A DNA stretch of 15,550 nucleotides from an uncultured Verrucomicrobiota bacterium. GTDB lineage: Bacteria; Verrucomicrobiota; Verrucomicrobiia; Limisphaerales; UBA9464. The notes under the pieces are model-generated. The model ran no database searches. It had not been told where the DNA came from and saw nothing but the letters and a program-made list of their open reading frames with translations. Each line of letters opens with the position of its first letter. Position 1 is the first letter of the stretch. Made by a program: the position numbers and the translations under genes. Where the stretch lies: NCBI GenBank assembly GCA_903925515.1, contig CAIYFP010000130.1, positions 1 through 15,550 on the forward strand. The letters run 5' to 3'. This document shows, piece by piece, positions 8,107-15,399 of this stretch.

Positions 8107-8266
8107 TGGATGGGGCGAGCGAAACCTGCCCCGGCGGCCGACCTGCGGTTTCATGGACGGGTGCCAAGACGCCAGGACCACCTGTCTATTCCTTGATACG
8201 GCACGGGGTGTGTGGGGATCAGTCCAGCCGTCAGGTGGCGCCGAAGGCATGGCCCATGCTCAAGGC

Positions 8267-8290
8267 CGTGAGCCCTCGCGAGCCCTCACG
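8267..8290. repeat. Nested palindrome, possible operator
   Basis: cgtgag (8267-8272) and ctcacg (8285-8290) form outer arms around a perfect inner palindrome ctcgcgag (8275-8282), with a symmetric cc on each side. The same bases read as a 10-bp tandem repeat (8271-8280 and 8281-8290) with one mismatch. The symmetric 24-bp layout in a divergent intergenic region is compatible with a dimeric regulator site. No regulator gene is present to assign. Confidence 0.45.
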
Positions 8291-8438
8291 CGGCGGCGAG
8301 GATGCCGGACCTCCGAGCTTGGGGGCAGGGTGGCAGCGGCATCCTGCTGTTGGACGTGAACCAGCCAGAGCCGGGACGGCCTTGCCACGTTTTTGCCGCG
8401 TGAGGGAGCCGGCCTACAACCCGGACCGGTCCAGTCCA

Positions 8439-8459
8439 ACCTCACCCGAGGGGTGAGGT
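8439..8459. repeat. Perfect 9-bp inverted repeat with 3-nt loop
   Basis: acctcaccc (8439-8447) and gggtgaggt (8451-8459) are exact reverse complements around gag. It lies about 210 bp upstream of the FAD gene. The stem would form in RNA of either strand but has no downstream U-tract. It may be a regulator site, an RNA hairpin or a dispersed palindromic repeat of the genome. Confidence 0.7.
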
Positions 8460-8666
8460 GACGGATGGATTCCACGGGGCCTTTTGGCATGATGGGAAGG
8501 CCATTTCCATGGGTTGAAGCCCTCTCGAACTGCCGTTTCTTGGTGCAACGCTCCGTCGGCGCGGCGCGAGGCGGGAACCGGGCACTCCAGAACGGGGTGC
8601 GCGGGGATCAGGCCATGGGGCCCGGGGGTTTGACGATCGGCGGCCCGAGGGGAACGATGGGCGGGA

Positions 8667-9641
8667 ATGGGATCCGGGAGGGAAGAAGCCAACGTGGTGG
8701 TGCTTGGGGGCGGGGTTTCGGGGTTGATGGCGGCCACGGTGCTGACGAGGGCGGGGGTTGGGGTGGTGGTCCTCGACAAGGGCAGGAGGGCCGGGGGCCG
8801 GCTGGCGAGCCGACGGGTGGGCGATGCGACGTTTGACCATGGCGCGCAGGGTTTCGAGATGGACCGGCGCAACGTGACCGGGGCGTTGTCCGGGGTGGAG
8901 GCTTCCGGTGCCATGGTGGAGTGGGGGGACGTGGGTCCGTGCGAGGCAGGCCGGGCATGGTTCCGGGGCCAACCCTCGATGTCGGCGGTGGGCCGAGGCA
9001 TGGCGGACGGGCTGGACGTGAGGTTGGCGACGGAGGTGGTTGGGGTTCATGGGCGGGAGGGCCGGTGGATCGCCGTGACCAAGGCGGGGCCGGGCATCGA
9101 GGGGTCCGCCATGGTTGTCACGGTGCCGGTCCCGCAGGCGTTGGCGGTCATGCAGGCGGGGAGGGTCGGGATCGAGGCGGGACTGAGGATGCGGTTGGAG
9201 GCGATCGCGTATGAGCGTTGCCTTGCGGTGATGGCGTTGACCGAGGGGCCGTCACGGGTCGCGTCGTCGTCGGGCCTGGTGACGGGGAGCGGTTCGATTG
9301 CGAGGATCACGGACAACGTGCGGAAGGGGATCTCGGCGGCGCCATCGGTGACGGTGCATTCGACGCATGGGTTTGCGATGGGGCATTGGGATGGGGACCG
9401 GGTGGAGTCCGGGCGGAGGCTGATCGACGAGGCGTCGGGTTTCCTTGGGGTTGGAGTGCGGGCCATGGAAGTGCATGGCTGGCGGTACAGCCATGCGGTG
9501 ACGCGGGACCGATGCCGGTGCGTTGTTGCGAGCGAGTCGCCGTTGCTGGTGATGGCGGGCGACGGGTTCGGGGCGGGCGGGGTGGAGGGGGCCGTGCTTT
9601 CGGGGATCGCGGCGGCGGAGGCGGTCTTGGCTCGGCGGTAG
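8667..9641 (+). CDS. Renalase-like NAD(P)/FAD-dependent oxidoreductase
   Basis: This 324-residue flavoprotein has an N-terminal FAD-binding Rossmann fold. GGGVSG at 14-19 gives the GxGxxG motif, Asp37 binds the adenosine ribose, and RRAGGRLASRR (40-50) plus FDHGAQGF (56-63) are hallmarks of the predicted NAD/FAD oxidoreductases related to renalase. The C-terminal segment GDGFGAGGVEGAVLSG is the usual second FAD-contact region of amine-oxidase-like flavoproteins. It is probably cytosolic, with no signal peptide. ATG 8667 leaves a short leader before the first strand and has a GAGGGGAA stretch 12 bp upstream. A start about 27 bases further in, at a GTG after GGGAGGGAAG, is possible. The TPR-redoxin gene follows after 66 bp. 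The physiological substrate is unknown: renalases oxidise abnormal dihydropyridine nucleotides, but this cannot be read from the sequence. Confidence 0.88.
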   Translation: MGSGREEANVVVLGGGVSGLMAATVLTRAGVGVVVLDKGRRAGGRLASRRVGDATFDHGAQGFEMDRRNVTGALSGVEASGAMVEWGDVGPCEAGRAWFRGQPSMSAVGRGMADGLDVRLATEVVGVHGREGRWIAVTKAGPGIEGSAMVVTVPVPQALAVMQAGRVGIEAGLRMRLEAIAYERCLAVMALTEGPSRVASSSGLVTGSGSIARITDNVRKGISAAPSVTVHSTHGFAMGHWDGDRVESGRRLIDEASGFLGVGVRAMEVHGWRYSHAVTRDRCRCVVASESPLLVMAGDGFGAGGVEGAVLSGIAAAEAVLARR

Positions 9642-9648
9642 GAGGGCC

Positions 9649-9711
9649 ATGGGGGGCGTGGATTCGGAAGGCTTCTACGCCCGGGGGATTGCCTGTAGCG
9701 TGACGGCATGA
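9649..9711 (+). CDS. Possible 20-codon bridging ORF
   Basis: A 20-codon frame starts at ATG 9649, 7 bp after the FAD gene stop, and ends in a TGA (9709-9711) that overlaps the ATG of the next gene as ATGA. A purine run aggagg (9640-9645) overlaps the FAD stop, only 3 bp before this ATG; an internal GTG at 9658 would be better spaced. It may let ribosomes pass from the FAD gene to the TPR-redoxin gene, which has no Shine-Dalgarno of its own. It could equally be chance. Confidence 0.2.
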   Translation: MGGVDSEGFYARGIACSVTA

Positions 9712-12035
9712 AGCGTGATGGGCGGAAACGAGGCGGGTGGCTTGGGTTGATGTGCCTTGGGGCATGGGGGGTGGTCTTGGGGCAGGGCGGGGCCGGGGAT
9801 GCGGGCGCGGTGGTCCCGGGGCACTCGATGCACGGGGCGGCATTCGACGAGGGGCCCCGGCAGAAGGCGAGGCTGATGGCTGGGATGCCGGAGATCCGGT
9901 TCGAGGTCACGACGACGAACGACCTTGCGCGGCGCTTCTTCAGGCAGGGCGTGGGGCAGTTGCACGGGTTCTGGTACCTTGAGGCGGAGCGGTCATTCCG
10001 GGGCGCGGCGGCCGCGGACACGAACTGCGCGATGGCGTACTGGGGGATGACGATGGCGAACATCCACAACGCGAAGCGCGCGGGGGAGTTGGCCAAGGAG
10101 GCGAGCAAGCGGCGGGGGATGGCGTCGGCGCGGGAACAGCTCTGGATCGACGCGTTGGCGGAGTACTACCGGGACCCGGGCCGGAGCGAGCCCGACCGCC
10201 GACGCGAGTACATCCGGGCGCTGGAGAACATCGTGCATCGGCATCCGGAGGACGTGGAGGCGAAGGCGTTCCTTGCTTTCCACATCTGGGACAACGGGTC
10301 GCGCGGGATCCCGATCGGGAGCGCGCAGGCGGTGGAGTCGTTGCTGAAGGAGGTGTTCGCGTTGCAGCCGAACCATCCGGCGCATCATTACCGGATCCAT
10401 TTGTGGGACGGGGAGAAGGACGAGTCGGCGGCGCGGGCGCTGCCCTCGGCGGCGTTGTCGGGGCAGAGCTCGCCCGGGGTGGCGCACCAGTGGCACATGG
10501 CGGGGCACACGTTCAACAAGCTGCGGCGGTACGCGGACACGGCATGGCAGCAGGAGGCGTCGGTGCGGGTGGACAACACGCAGGTGATGCAGGACCGGCT
10601 GATGCCGGACCAGATCCACAACTACGCGCACAACAGCGAGTGGCTGGTGCAGACGTTGGGTTACCTTGGGGCGGCGTCGAGGGCGGTGGATTTGGCGTGC
10701 AACATGATCGAGATGCCGCGTCATCCGCGGTACAACGCCCTGGACCTGAGGACGAACGGGACGCCGTACGAGGTCCGGGGCGGCACGGGCTCGAACGGGC
10801 GGCGACGGTTGCTGGAGACGTTGGTGCGATGGGAGATGTGGGAAAAGGGGCTTGGGCTGGCGGAGACCGCGTTGCTGGAGCCGACGGAGCTGCCCGAGGA
10901 ACAGGGGAGGCGGGCGCGGATGATGGGGTTGGCACACGTGGGGCTGGGCCAATTGGACCGGGTGGAACGGGACATGGAGCTGGTTCGGGGGGCGATGCAG
11001 CACGCGCGGGACCTGCGCCGGATGGCGGTGGACGCGGCGGAGGCGAAGGCCATGGCGGACAAGAAGGGCCGTGGCGACGTGGACAAGGCGATGGCGGACG
11101 CGCTGAAGCCCTACACGGAGGTGATCGAGAACCTTGGCGAGCACATCAAGGAGCTGGAGTTCGCGGTGGACGTGGCGCGTGGCGAGACGAACGGGATGCT
11201 GGCAAGGCTTGGGGGGCTGAAGTCGGTGTCGAAGGAGCGTGAGGCGCGCTGGCGATTCCGGCTTGGGGATCGCGAGAAGGCGTTGACGCTGGCGCGCGAG
11301 GCGGTGGAGGGCGGCACGAACCAGGTGCATCCGCTGCTGGTGCGGACCGAGCTGCTTTGGGAGGCGGGCAAGACGAACGAGGCGCTGGAGGTTTTCGGGA
11401 TGCTCCGGGAGCGGGCGGCATGGCTGGAGACGGGGTTGGCGGCCGTGCGGCGTCTGGAGCCGGTGCTTGCGGCGGCGGGCCTGAAGGGAGAATGGAGGCC
11501 GGTTCCGTCGTACCCGGCTGATTCCGGGACGAGGCCGCCGGTCGAGAGCCTTGGGGCGTTCGAGTGGCAGCCGCAGGCCGCGCCGGAGCTTGAGGTGGCC
11601 GGGCATGACGGGAAGGTGCATCGCCTGACGGGATACCGGGGACGGCCGGTGCTGGTGGTGTTTTACCTGGGTCATCGGTGCGTGCATTGCATGGAGCAAT
11701 TGCAGCAGCTGGCGCCGCGGGCCATGGAGTTTGCGGGGGCGGGAATCGACATCCTTGCGGTGGGGACGGACACCCCGGAGGGACTGGCGAGGACGATGGA
11801 GAACGCGGGGCCTGGCGGGGGGTTCCCGTTCCCGCTCGCGGCCGACCCGGGGAGGGTGGCGTTCCGGGCATGGCACGCGCACGACGACTTCGAGGACGTC
11901 CCGTTGCATGGGGTGTTCCTCGTGGACGGCGACGGGCGGGTGCGATGGCAGGACATTGGCGCGGAGCCCTTCACGGACTTTCATTTCCTGCTGAGGGAGT
12001 GTCGTCGGCTGCTGCGGTTGCAGGCGCGGGGCTGA
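9708..12035 (+). CDS. Secreted TPR-helical protein with C-terminal AhpC/TSA-type redoxin domain
   Basis: The protein has 775 residues. The N-terminus is basic (KRDGRKR) with a hydrophobic core at about 11-25, a probable signal peptide cleaved near residues 25-34; there is no good lipobox. Residues about 70-600 are helical and TPR-like, for example FFRQGVGQLHGFWYLEAERS (77-96), CAMAYWGMTMAN (107-118) and LFALQPNHP-like repeats; 430-490 is highly charged and may be coiled coil. Residues about 615-770 form a thioredoxin-fold domain with CVHC (658-661) in VFYLGHRCVHCMEQL, like AhpC/TSA peroxiredoxins, plus the strand GVFLVDGDGRVRW. It likely acts outside the cytoplasm in thiol or peroxide chemistry, using the helical part to bind partners. 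It follows the FAD gene by 66 bp and probably shares its transcript. The partner and substrate are unknown. Confidence 0.88.
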   Translation: MKRDGRKRGGWLGLMCLGAWGVVLGQGGAGDAGAVVPGHSMHGAAFDEGPRQKARLMAGMPEIRFEVTTTNDLARRFFRQGVGQLHGFWYLEAERSFRGAAAADTNCAMAYWGMTMANIHNAKRAGELAKEASKRRGMASAREQLWIDALAEYYRDPGRSEPDRRREYIRALENIVHRHPEDVEAKAFLAFHIWDNGSRGIPIGSAQAVESLLKEVFALQPNHPAHHYRIHLWDGEKDESAARALPSAALSGQSSPGVAHQWHMAGHTFNKLRRYADTAWQQEASVRVDNTQVMQDRLMPDQIHNYAHNSEWLVQTLGYLGAASRAVDLACNMIEMPRHPRYNALDLRTNGTPYEVRGGTGSNGRRRLLETLVRWEMWEKGLGLAETALLEPTELPEEQGRRARMMGLAHVGLGQLDRVERDMELVRGAMQHARDLRRMAVDAAEAKAMADKKGRGDVDKAMADALKPYTEVIENLGEHIKELEFAVDVARGETNGMLARLGGLKSVSKEREARWRFRLGDREKALTLAREAVEGGTNQVHPLLVRTELLWEAGKTNEALEVFGMLRERAAWLETGLAAVRRLEPVLAAAGLKGEWRPVPSYPADSGTRPPVESLGAFEWQPQAAPELEVAGHDGKVHRLTGYRGRPVLVVFYLGHRCVHCMEQLQQLAPRAMEFAGAGIDILAVGTDTPEGLARTMENAGPGGGFPFPLAADPGRVAFRAWHAHDDFEDVPLHGVFLVDGDGRVRWQDIGAEPFTDFHFLLRECRRLLRLQARG

Positions 12036-12055
12036 CGTTGCGTGGGGGCCGAGGG

Positions 12056-12072
12056 CGCGGGACCGCGTTTTT
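12056..12072 (+). terminator. Short GC hairpin followed by T5
   Basis: cgcgg (12056-12060) and ccgcg (12063-12067) form a compact stem, realistically 4 bp with a GGAC loop, followed at once by TTTTT (12068-12072). G-U pairs could lengthen the stem. It begins 20 bp after the TPR-redoxin stop and fits a weak intrinsic terminator separating that gene from the ABC transporter operon. Confidence 0.4.
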
Positions 12073-12121
12073 GGGGATTTGCTGATTTGACTCGGGGAAG
12101 GGCGCATGGAAGACAGCGGCG

Positions 12122-12793
12122 GTGAATCCGCTTCTTGAAGTTCGAGGCCTCACGAAGGAGTACCGCGGGGGCGGTCACGTGCTCGAGGTCCTGCGCAGGG
12201 TGAGCCTGAGGGTGATGCCGGGCGAGACGTGCGCGATCGTGGGACCCTCGGGGTCTGGGAAGACGACGTTGCTGGGATTGGCGGCGGGATTGGACGTGCC
12301 GACTTCCGGGAGCGTGTGGTTGGCGGGGCGCGACCTGGCCGCGCTGGACGAGGACGAGCGCGCGGCGGTGCGGAACGAGCACACGGGGTTTGTGTTCCAG
12401 AACTTCCAGTTGTTTCCCACGCTGACGGCCCTGGAGAACGTGATGGTGCCGATGGACCTTCGCGGTGGGAGGCCGGACCCGGGGCCGGCGCGGGAGTTGC
12501 TGGCGAAGGTGGGGCTGGGGGAGCGGATGCACCATTATCCGGTGCAGCTTTCCGGGGGCGAACAGCAGCGGGTGGCGATAGCGCGGGCGTTCGTGACACG
12601 GCCGGGGTTGTTGTTTGCGGACGAGCCGACGGGGAACCTTGATGGGGACACGGCGCGCCGGGTGGCGGACATGATCTTCGAGCTGAACCGGGACGCGGGG
12701 ACGGCGCTGGTGTTGGTGACGCACGACGTGGAGCTGGCGTCGCGATGCGGGCAGGTGGTGAGGCTGAGGAACGGGGAACGGGTGGAGCCATGA
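12122..12793 (+). CDS. ABC transporter ATP-binding protein (LolD/YbbA/MacB-type)
   Basis: This 223-residue ATPase is of the type that pairs with FtsX-fold permeases. Walker A GPSGSGKT is at 41-48, the Q-loop Gln93 in VFQNF, the signature LSGGEQQR at 143-150, Walker B LLFADEPT at 163-170 and the switch His201. The start is GTG 12122, eight bases after GGAAGA, a fair Shine-Dalgarno. The nearby ATG at 12106 is in another frame and stops after ten codons. The stop TGA overlaps the permease ATG by 4 bp (12790-12793), so the two are translationally coupled and form one transporter. These systems are mechanotransmitters or extract lipids and lipoproteins, or confer peptide resistance, rather than import nutrients. 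The specific cargo cannot be read from the ATPase. Confidence 0.95.
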   Translation: MNPLLEVRGLTKEYRGGGHVLEVLRRVSLRVMPGETCAIVGPSGSGKTTLLGLAAGLDVPTSGSVWLAGRDLAALDEDERAAVRNEHTGFVFQNFQLFPTLTALENVMVPMDLRGGRPDPGPARELLAKVGLGERMHHYPVQLSGGEQQRVAIARAFVTRPGLLFADEPTGNLDGDTARRVADMIFELNRDAGTALVLVTHDVELASRCGQVVRLRNGERVEP

Positions 12794-15330
12794 TCCGGGC
12801 ATTCCTGAGCGGGTGGGTGTGGCGGATGGCATGGCGGGACTCGCGTTCCACGAGGCGTCGCCTCGTCCTGTACGCGATGAGCATCTCGCTGGGCATCGCC
12901 GCGTTGGTGGCGGTGGGTTCGTTGGGGCGGTCCGTGAGGAGGGCGATCGACGAGCAGGCCAAGGCGTTGCTGGGTGCGGACGTGGTGTTGTCGTCGCGGA
13001 AGCCGTTTGGCGACGAGGAGAAGGCGTTGCTGGGCCAGCTGGGGGGCGAACGTTCGGACGAGGTGAGCTTCGCCTCGATGATCCAGTTCCCGGGCACGGG
13101 CGGGACGCGGCTGGTCAACGTGCGGGCCTTGTCGGGCGGGTTCCCGTACTACGGGGCGCTGGAGACGGAGCCGCCGGAGGCGGCCGAGGCGTTCCGGCGC
13201 GGGGAGGGGGTGCTGGTGGAGGAGGGGGTGGCGCGGCAGTTCGGGGCGGAGGTGGGGTCACCGGCGAAGCTGGGCGAGTGGAAGACGAAGATCGTGGGGT
13301 TGCTCCGGCGGGTTCCGGGGGACTCGGTGGCGTTCACGACGATTGCGCCCCGGGTGTACCTTGCGGGGGAGCAGCTTCCGAGGACGCGGTTGCTCGGGCG
13401 CGGGGCGCTGGTGCGGTACCGGGCGCTGGTGCGATTGCCGGACGGGCCGGAGGCGGGGAGGCGGCTGACGTCATTGAGGCCCCGGATGCGGGAGCTGAAG
13501 CTGGACGTGGACACGGCGGAGAAGCGGAAGGCGAACCTTGGGAAGGCGGCCGAGAACCTGAACGGCTTCCTGAACCTCGTGGCGTTCATCGCGCTGTTGC
13601 TCGGGGCGGTGGGGGTGGCGTCGGCGATCCATGTCCATGTGCGGCAACGGCTGCCGCAGGTGGCGGTGTTGCGATGCCTTGGGGCGCCGATGGCCTCGAC
13701 GTTCGCGGTGTACCTGATCCAGTCGGTGGCGTTGGGACTGGCCGGGATCGCGGCGGGATGCGTGTTGGGCGCGGTGATACACCAGGCGGTCGCGGCGGGG
13801 CTGCGTGGGAGGCTGCCGTTCCCGATCGACGCGACGTTCTCGTGGGTGGCCGCAGGGCAGGCCGGACTGGCGGGGCTGGGCGTGTCCTTGAGCTTCGCGC
13901 TGCTGCCATTGGTTTCGGTGCGGCGAGTCTCGCCGTTGGCGGCGATCCGGGCGGCGTACGCGCCGGAGCGTCGGCGGTTCGACCTCGCGCGCGGCGTGGT
14001 GTTGGCGGGGATCGCGGGGTCGGTGCTGGGCTTTGCGTGGATGCAGACGCGGAGCGTGAGGCAGGGCTTGGGTTTTGCGCTGGGGTTGGCGGTGGCGTTT
14101 GGGCTGCTGGCGCTGGCGGCGCGGGCGGTGGTCTGGCTGGTGCGGGCGCTGCCCACGGGGCGGCTTCCGTTTGCATGGCGGCAAGGCCTTGCGTCGTTGC
14201 ACCGGCCGAACAACCGGACGGGGACCCTGATGGTGGCCTTGGGCTTGGGGACGTTCCTGATCGTGTCGCTGCAGTTGACGCGGGCGTCGTTGCTGGCGTC
14301 CTTGGGCACCGGGGACGCGGGGCGGCGTGCGAACGCGGTGTTGTTTGACGTGCAACCGGACCAGTTGCAGGGGGTGACCGGGGTCCTGGATCGGTTGAGG
14401 CTGCCGCTGGTGGACGCGGCGCCGATCGTGACGATGCGGGTGAAGTCGGTGAAGGGCAGGCTGGCGACGGAGCTGGCGACGAACCGGGCGGACCGCATCC
14501 CGGGCTGGGTGTTGCAACGGGAGTACCGGTCCACGTGGCGGACGAACCTTGCGGACTCGGAGCGATTGGTGCGGGGGGGCTTCACGGGGGAGGTGACGGC
14601 GGACACCACGCCGGTGCCCGTGTCGCTGGAGGCCGGGATTGCGCGGGACCTTGGGGTGGACGTTGGGGACCGGCTCTCGTTCGACGTCCAGGGCCAAGAG
14701 GTGGACACGGTGGTGGGCTCGGTCCGTGAGGTGGAATGGCGGCAGGTGCGCCCGAACTTCTTCGTGGTGTTTCCGAGGGGAGCGCTGGACGCGGCGCCGT
14801 CGATGCACGTGTTGGCGACGCGGGTGGCGGACGCGGGGGAGTCGGCGCGGATGCAGCGGGAGGTGGTGAAGGAGTTCCCGAACGTGTCGGTGATCGACCT
14901 TGCGCTGGTGCTGGACACGCTGGAGGGAGTGGTGTCGAAGGTGGCGCTGGGGATACGGCTGATGGCGTTGTTCACGGTGTTGACGGGGGTGGTGGTGTTG
15001 GTGGGGGCGATCATGACGGGGCGGTCGCAGCGTTTGCAGGAGGCGGTGTTGGTCCGGACGCTTGGGGGGTCGCGGGGGATGGTGAGGAGGATTCTGGCGG
15101 CGGAGTATGCGGGGCTTGGGTTGATGGCGGGCTTGATGGGGTGCGTGCTTGCGATGGCGGCGGCGGCGGCGTTGTCGCATTTCGTATTCAAGACGCCACC
15201 GGTCTTCCCGGCGTGGGAGCTTTTGATGGCGGCGGTGGCGGTGCCGTCGTTGACCCTTGCGGTTGGCTTGATGGCGAGCCGTGGCATCTCGAACTCGCCG
15301 CCGCTGGCGATCCTTCGGAGCGATGAATAG
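12790..15330 (+). CDS. FtsX-type ABC permease, two-module YbbP-like
   Basis: The permease has 846 residues from ATG 12790, the start that overlaps the ATPase stop; the in-frame extension to 12745 lies wholly inside the ATPase gene. It has two FtsX halves. Predicted membrane segments are at about 25-45, 258-282, 302-335, 355-375, 402-420, 425-452, 478-498, 717-745, 772-795 and 808-830. Two extracytoplasmic domains lie at about 46-255 and 500-715. Each FtsX module has a conserved post-TM1 motif: VAVLRCLGAP (291-300) and EAVLVRTLGG (751-760). The chain ends in PPLAILRSDE, like the PLAAIRA turn at 382-388. Length, ten-helix layout and the LLGADVVL start of the first periplasmic domain match YbbP (COG3127) better than LolC/E or MacB. 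The usual YbbA/YbbP neighbour TesA is not in the window. Cargo unknown. Confidence 0.92.
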   Translation: MIRAFLSGWVWRMAWRDSRSTRRRLVLYAMSISLGIAALVAVGSLGRSVRRAIDEQAKALLGADVVLSSRKPFGDEEKALLGQLGGERSDEVSFASMIQFPGTGGTRLVNVRALSGGFPYYGALETEPPEAAEAFRRGEGVLVEEGVARQFGAEVGSPAKLGEWKTKIVGLLRRVPGDSVAFTTIAPRVYLAGEQLPRTRLLGRGALVRYRALVRLPDGPEAGRRLTSLRPRMRELKLDVDTAEKRKANLGKAAENLNGFLNLVAFIALLLGAVGVASAIHVHVRQRLPQVAVLRCLGAPMASTFAVYLIQSVALGLAGIAAGCVLGAVIHQAVAAGLRGRLPFPIDATFSWVAAGQAGLAGLGVSLSFALLPLVSVRRVSPLAAIRAAYAPERRRFDLARGVVLAGIAGSVLGFAWMQTRSVRQGLGFALGLAVAFGLLALAARAVVWLVRALPTGRLPFAWRQGLASLHRPNNRTGTLMVALGLGTFLIVSLQLTRASLLASLGTGDAGRRANAVLFDVQPDQLQGVTGVLDRLRLPLVDAAPIVTMRVKSVKGRLATELATNRADRIPGWVLQREYRSTWRTNLADSERLVRGGFTGEVTADTTPVPVSLEAGIARDLGVDVGDRLSFDVQGQEVDTVVGSVREVEWRQVRPNFFVVFPRGALDAAPSMHVLATRVADAGESARMQREVVKEFPNVSVIDLALVLDTLEGVVSKVALGIRLMALFTVLTGVVVLVGAIMTGRSQRLQEAVLVRTLGGSRGMVRRILAAEYAGLGLMAGLMGCVLAMAAAAALSHFVFKTPPVFPAWELLMAAVAVPSLTLAVGLMASRGISNSPPLAILRSDE

Positions 15331-15384
15331 GGGCGGCTTGCACGAGATGCGTGGTGCGCGGGCTGCGAAGGACAATGGGGTCAC

Positions 15385-15399
15385 ACCCAAAGCTTGGGT
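15385..15399. terminator. Hairpin in AT-richer convergent spacer
   Basis: acccaa (15385-15390) and ttgggt (15394-15399) pair around agc, 55 bp after the permease stop. Below it lies an A-rich stretch (15406-15419) that reads as T-runs on the minus strand, just past the stop of the right-edge gene. The spacer between the two converging genes may terminate both, but neither strand has the textbook order of stem then U-tract. Confidence 0.3.

Larger units (their letters stand above)
7786..8666. other. 881-bp non-coding gap between divergent gene blocks
   Basis: No convincing gene lies here. Open frames on both strands have Ser/Pro/Arg-rich compositions without recognisable motifs. The promoters for the minus-strand sugar genes and the plus-strand FAD gene must lie here or just inside the flanks, but no clear -35/-10 pair was found. 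The region contains the inverted repeats listed separately, a T6 run at 8066-8071 and a 10-bp-spaced repeat of the cgcgtg core (8003-8008 and 8013-8018). Its G-over-C excess on the plus strand is much weaker than in the flanking genes. It could hold regulatory sites, an unrecognised small RNA, or the remains of a decayed gene. Confidence 0.7.

Noticed and set aside
8171..8184. Sequence resembling the B12 box of cobalamin riboswitches
   Set aside because: gccaggaccacctg has the wrong spacing and lacks the other conserved riboswitch elements; the next plus-strand gene is nearly 500 bp away and not B12-related.
7784..8456. Plus-strand frames of 191 and 146 codons in the intergenic gap
   Set aside because: They overlap each other in different frames, have no recognisable motif and no good start context.
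9993..12107. 704-codon minus-strand frame opposite the TPR-redoxin gene
   Set aside because: It is an Arg/His/Pro/Leu-rich antisense shadow of a protein with signal peptide and CxxC domain.
13149..15390. Long minus-strand frames opposite the permease
   Set aside because: Low-complexity Ser/Arg/Pro composition and complete overlap with a transmembrane permease that has FtsX motifs in the correct order.
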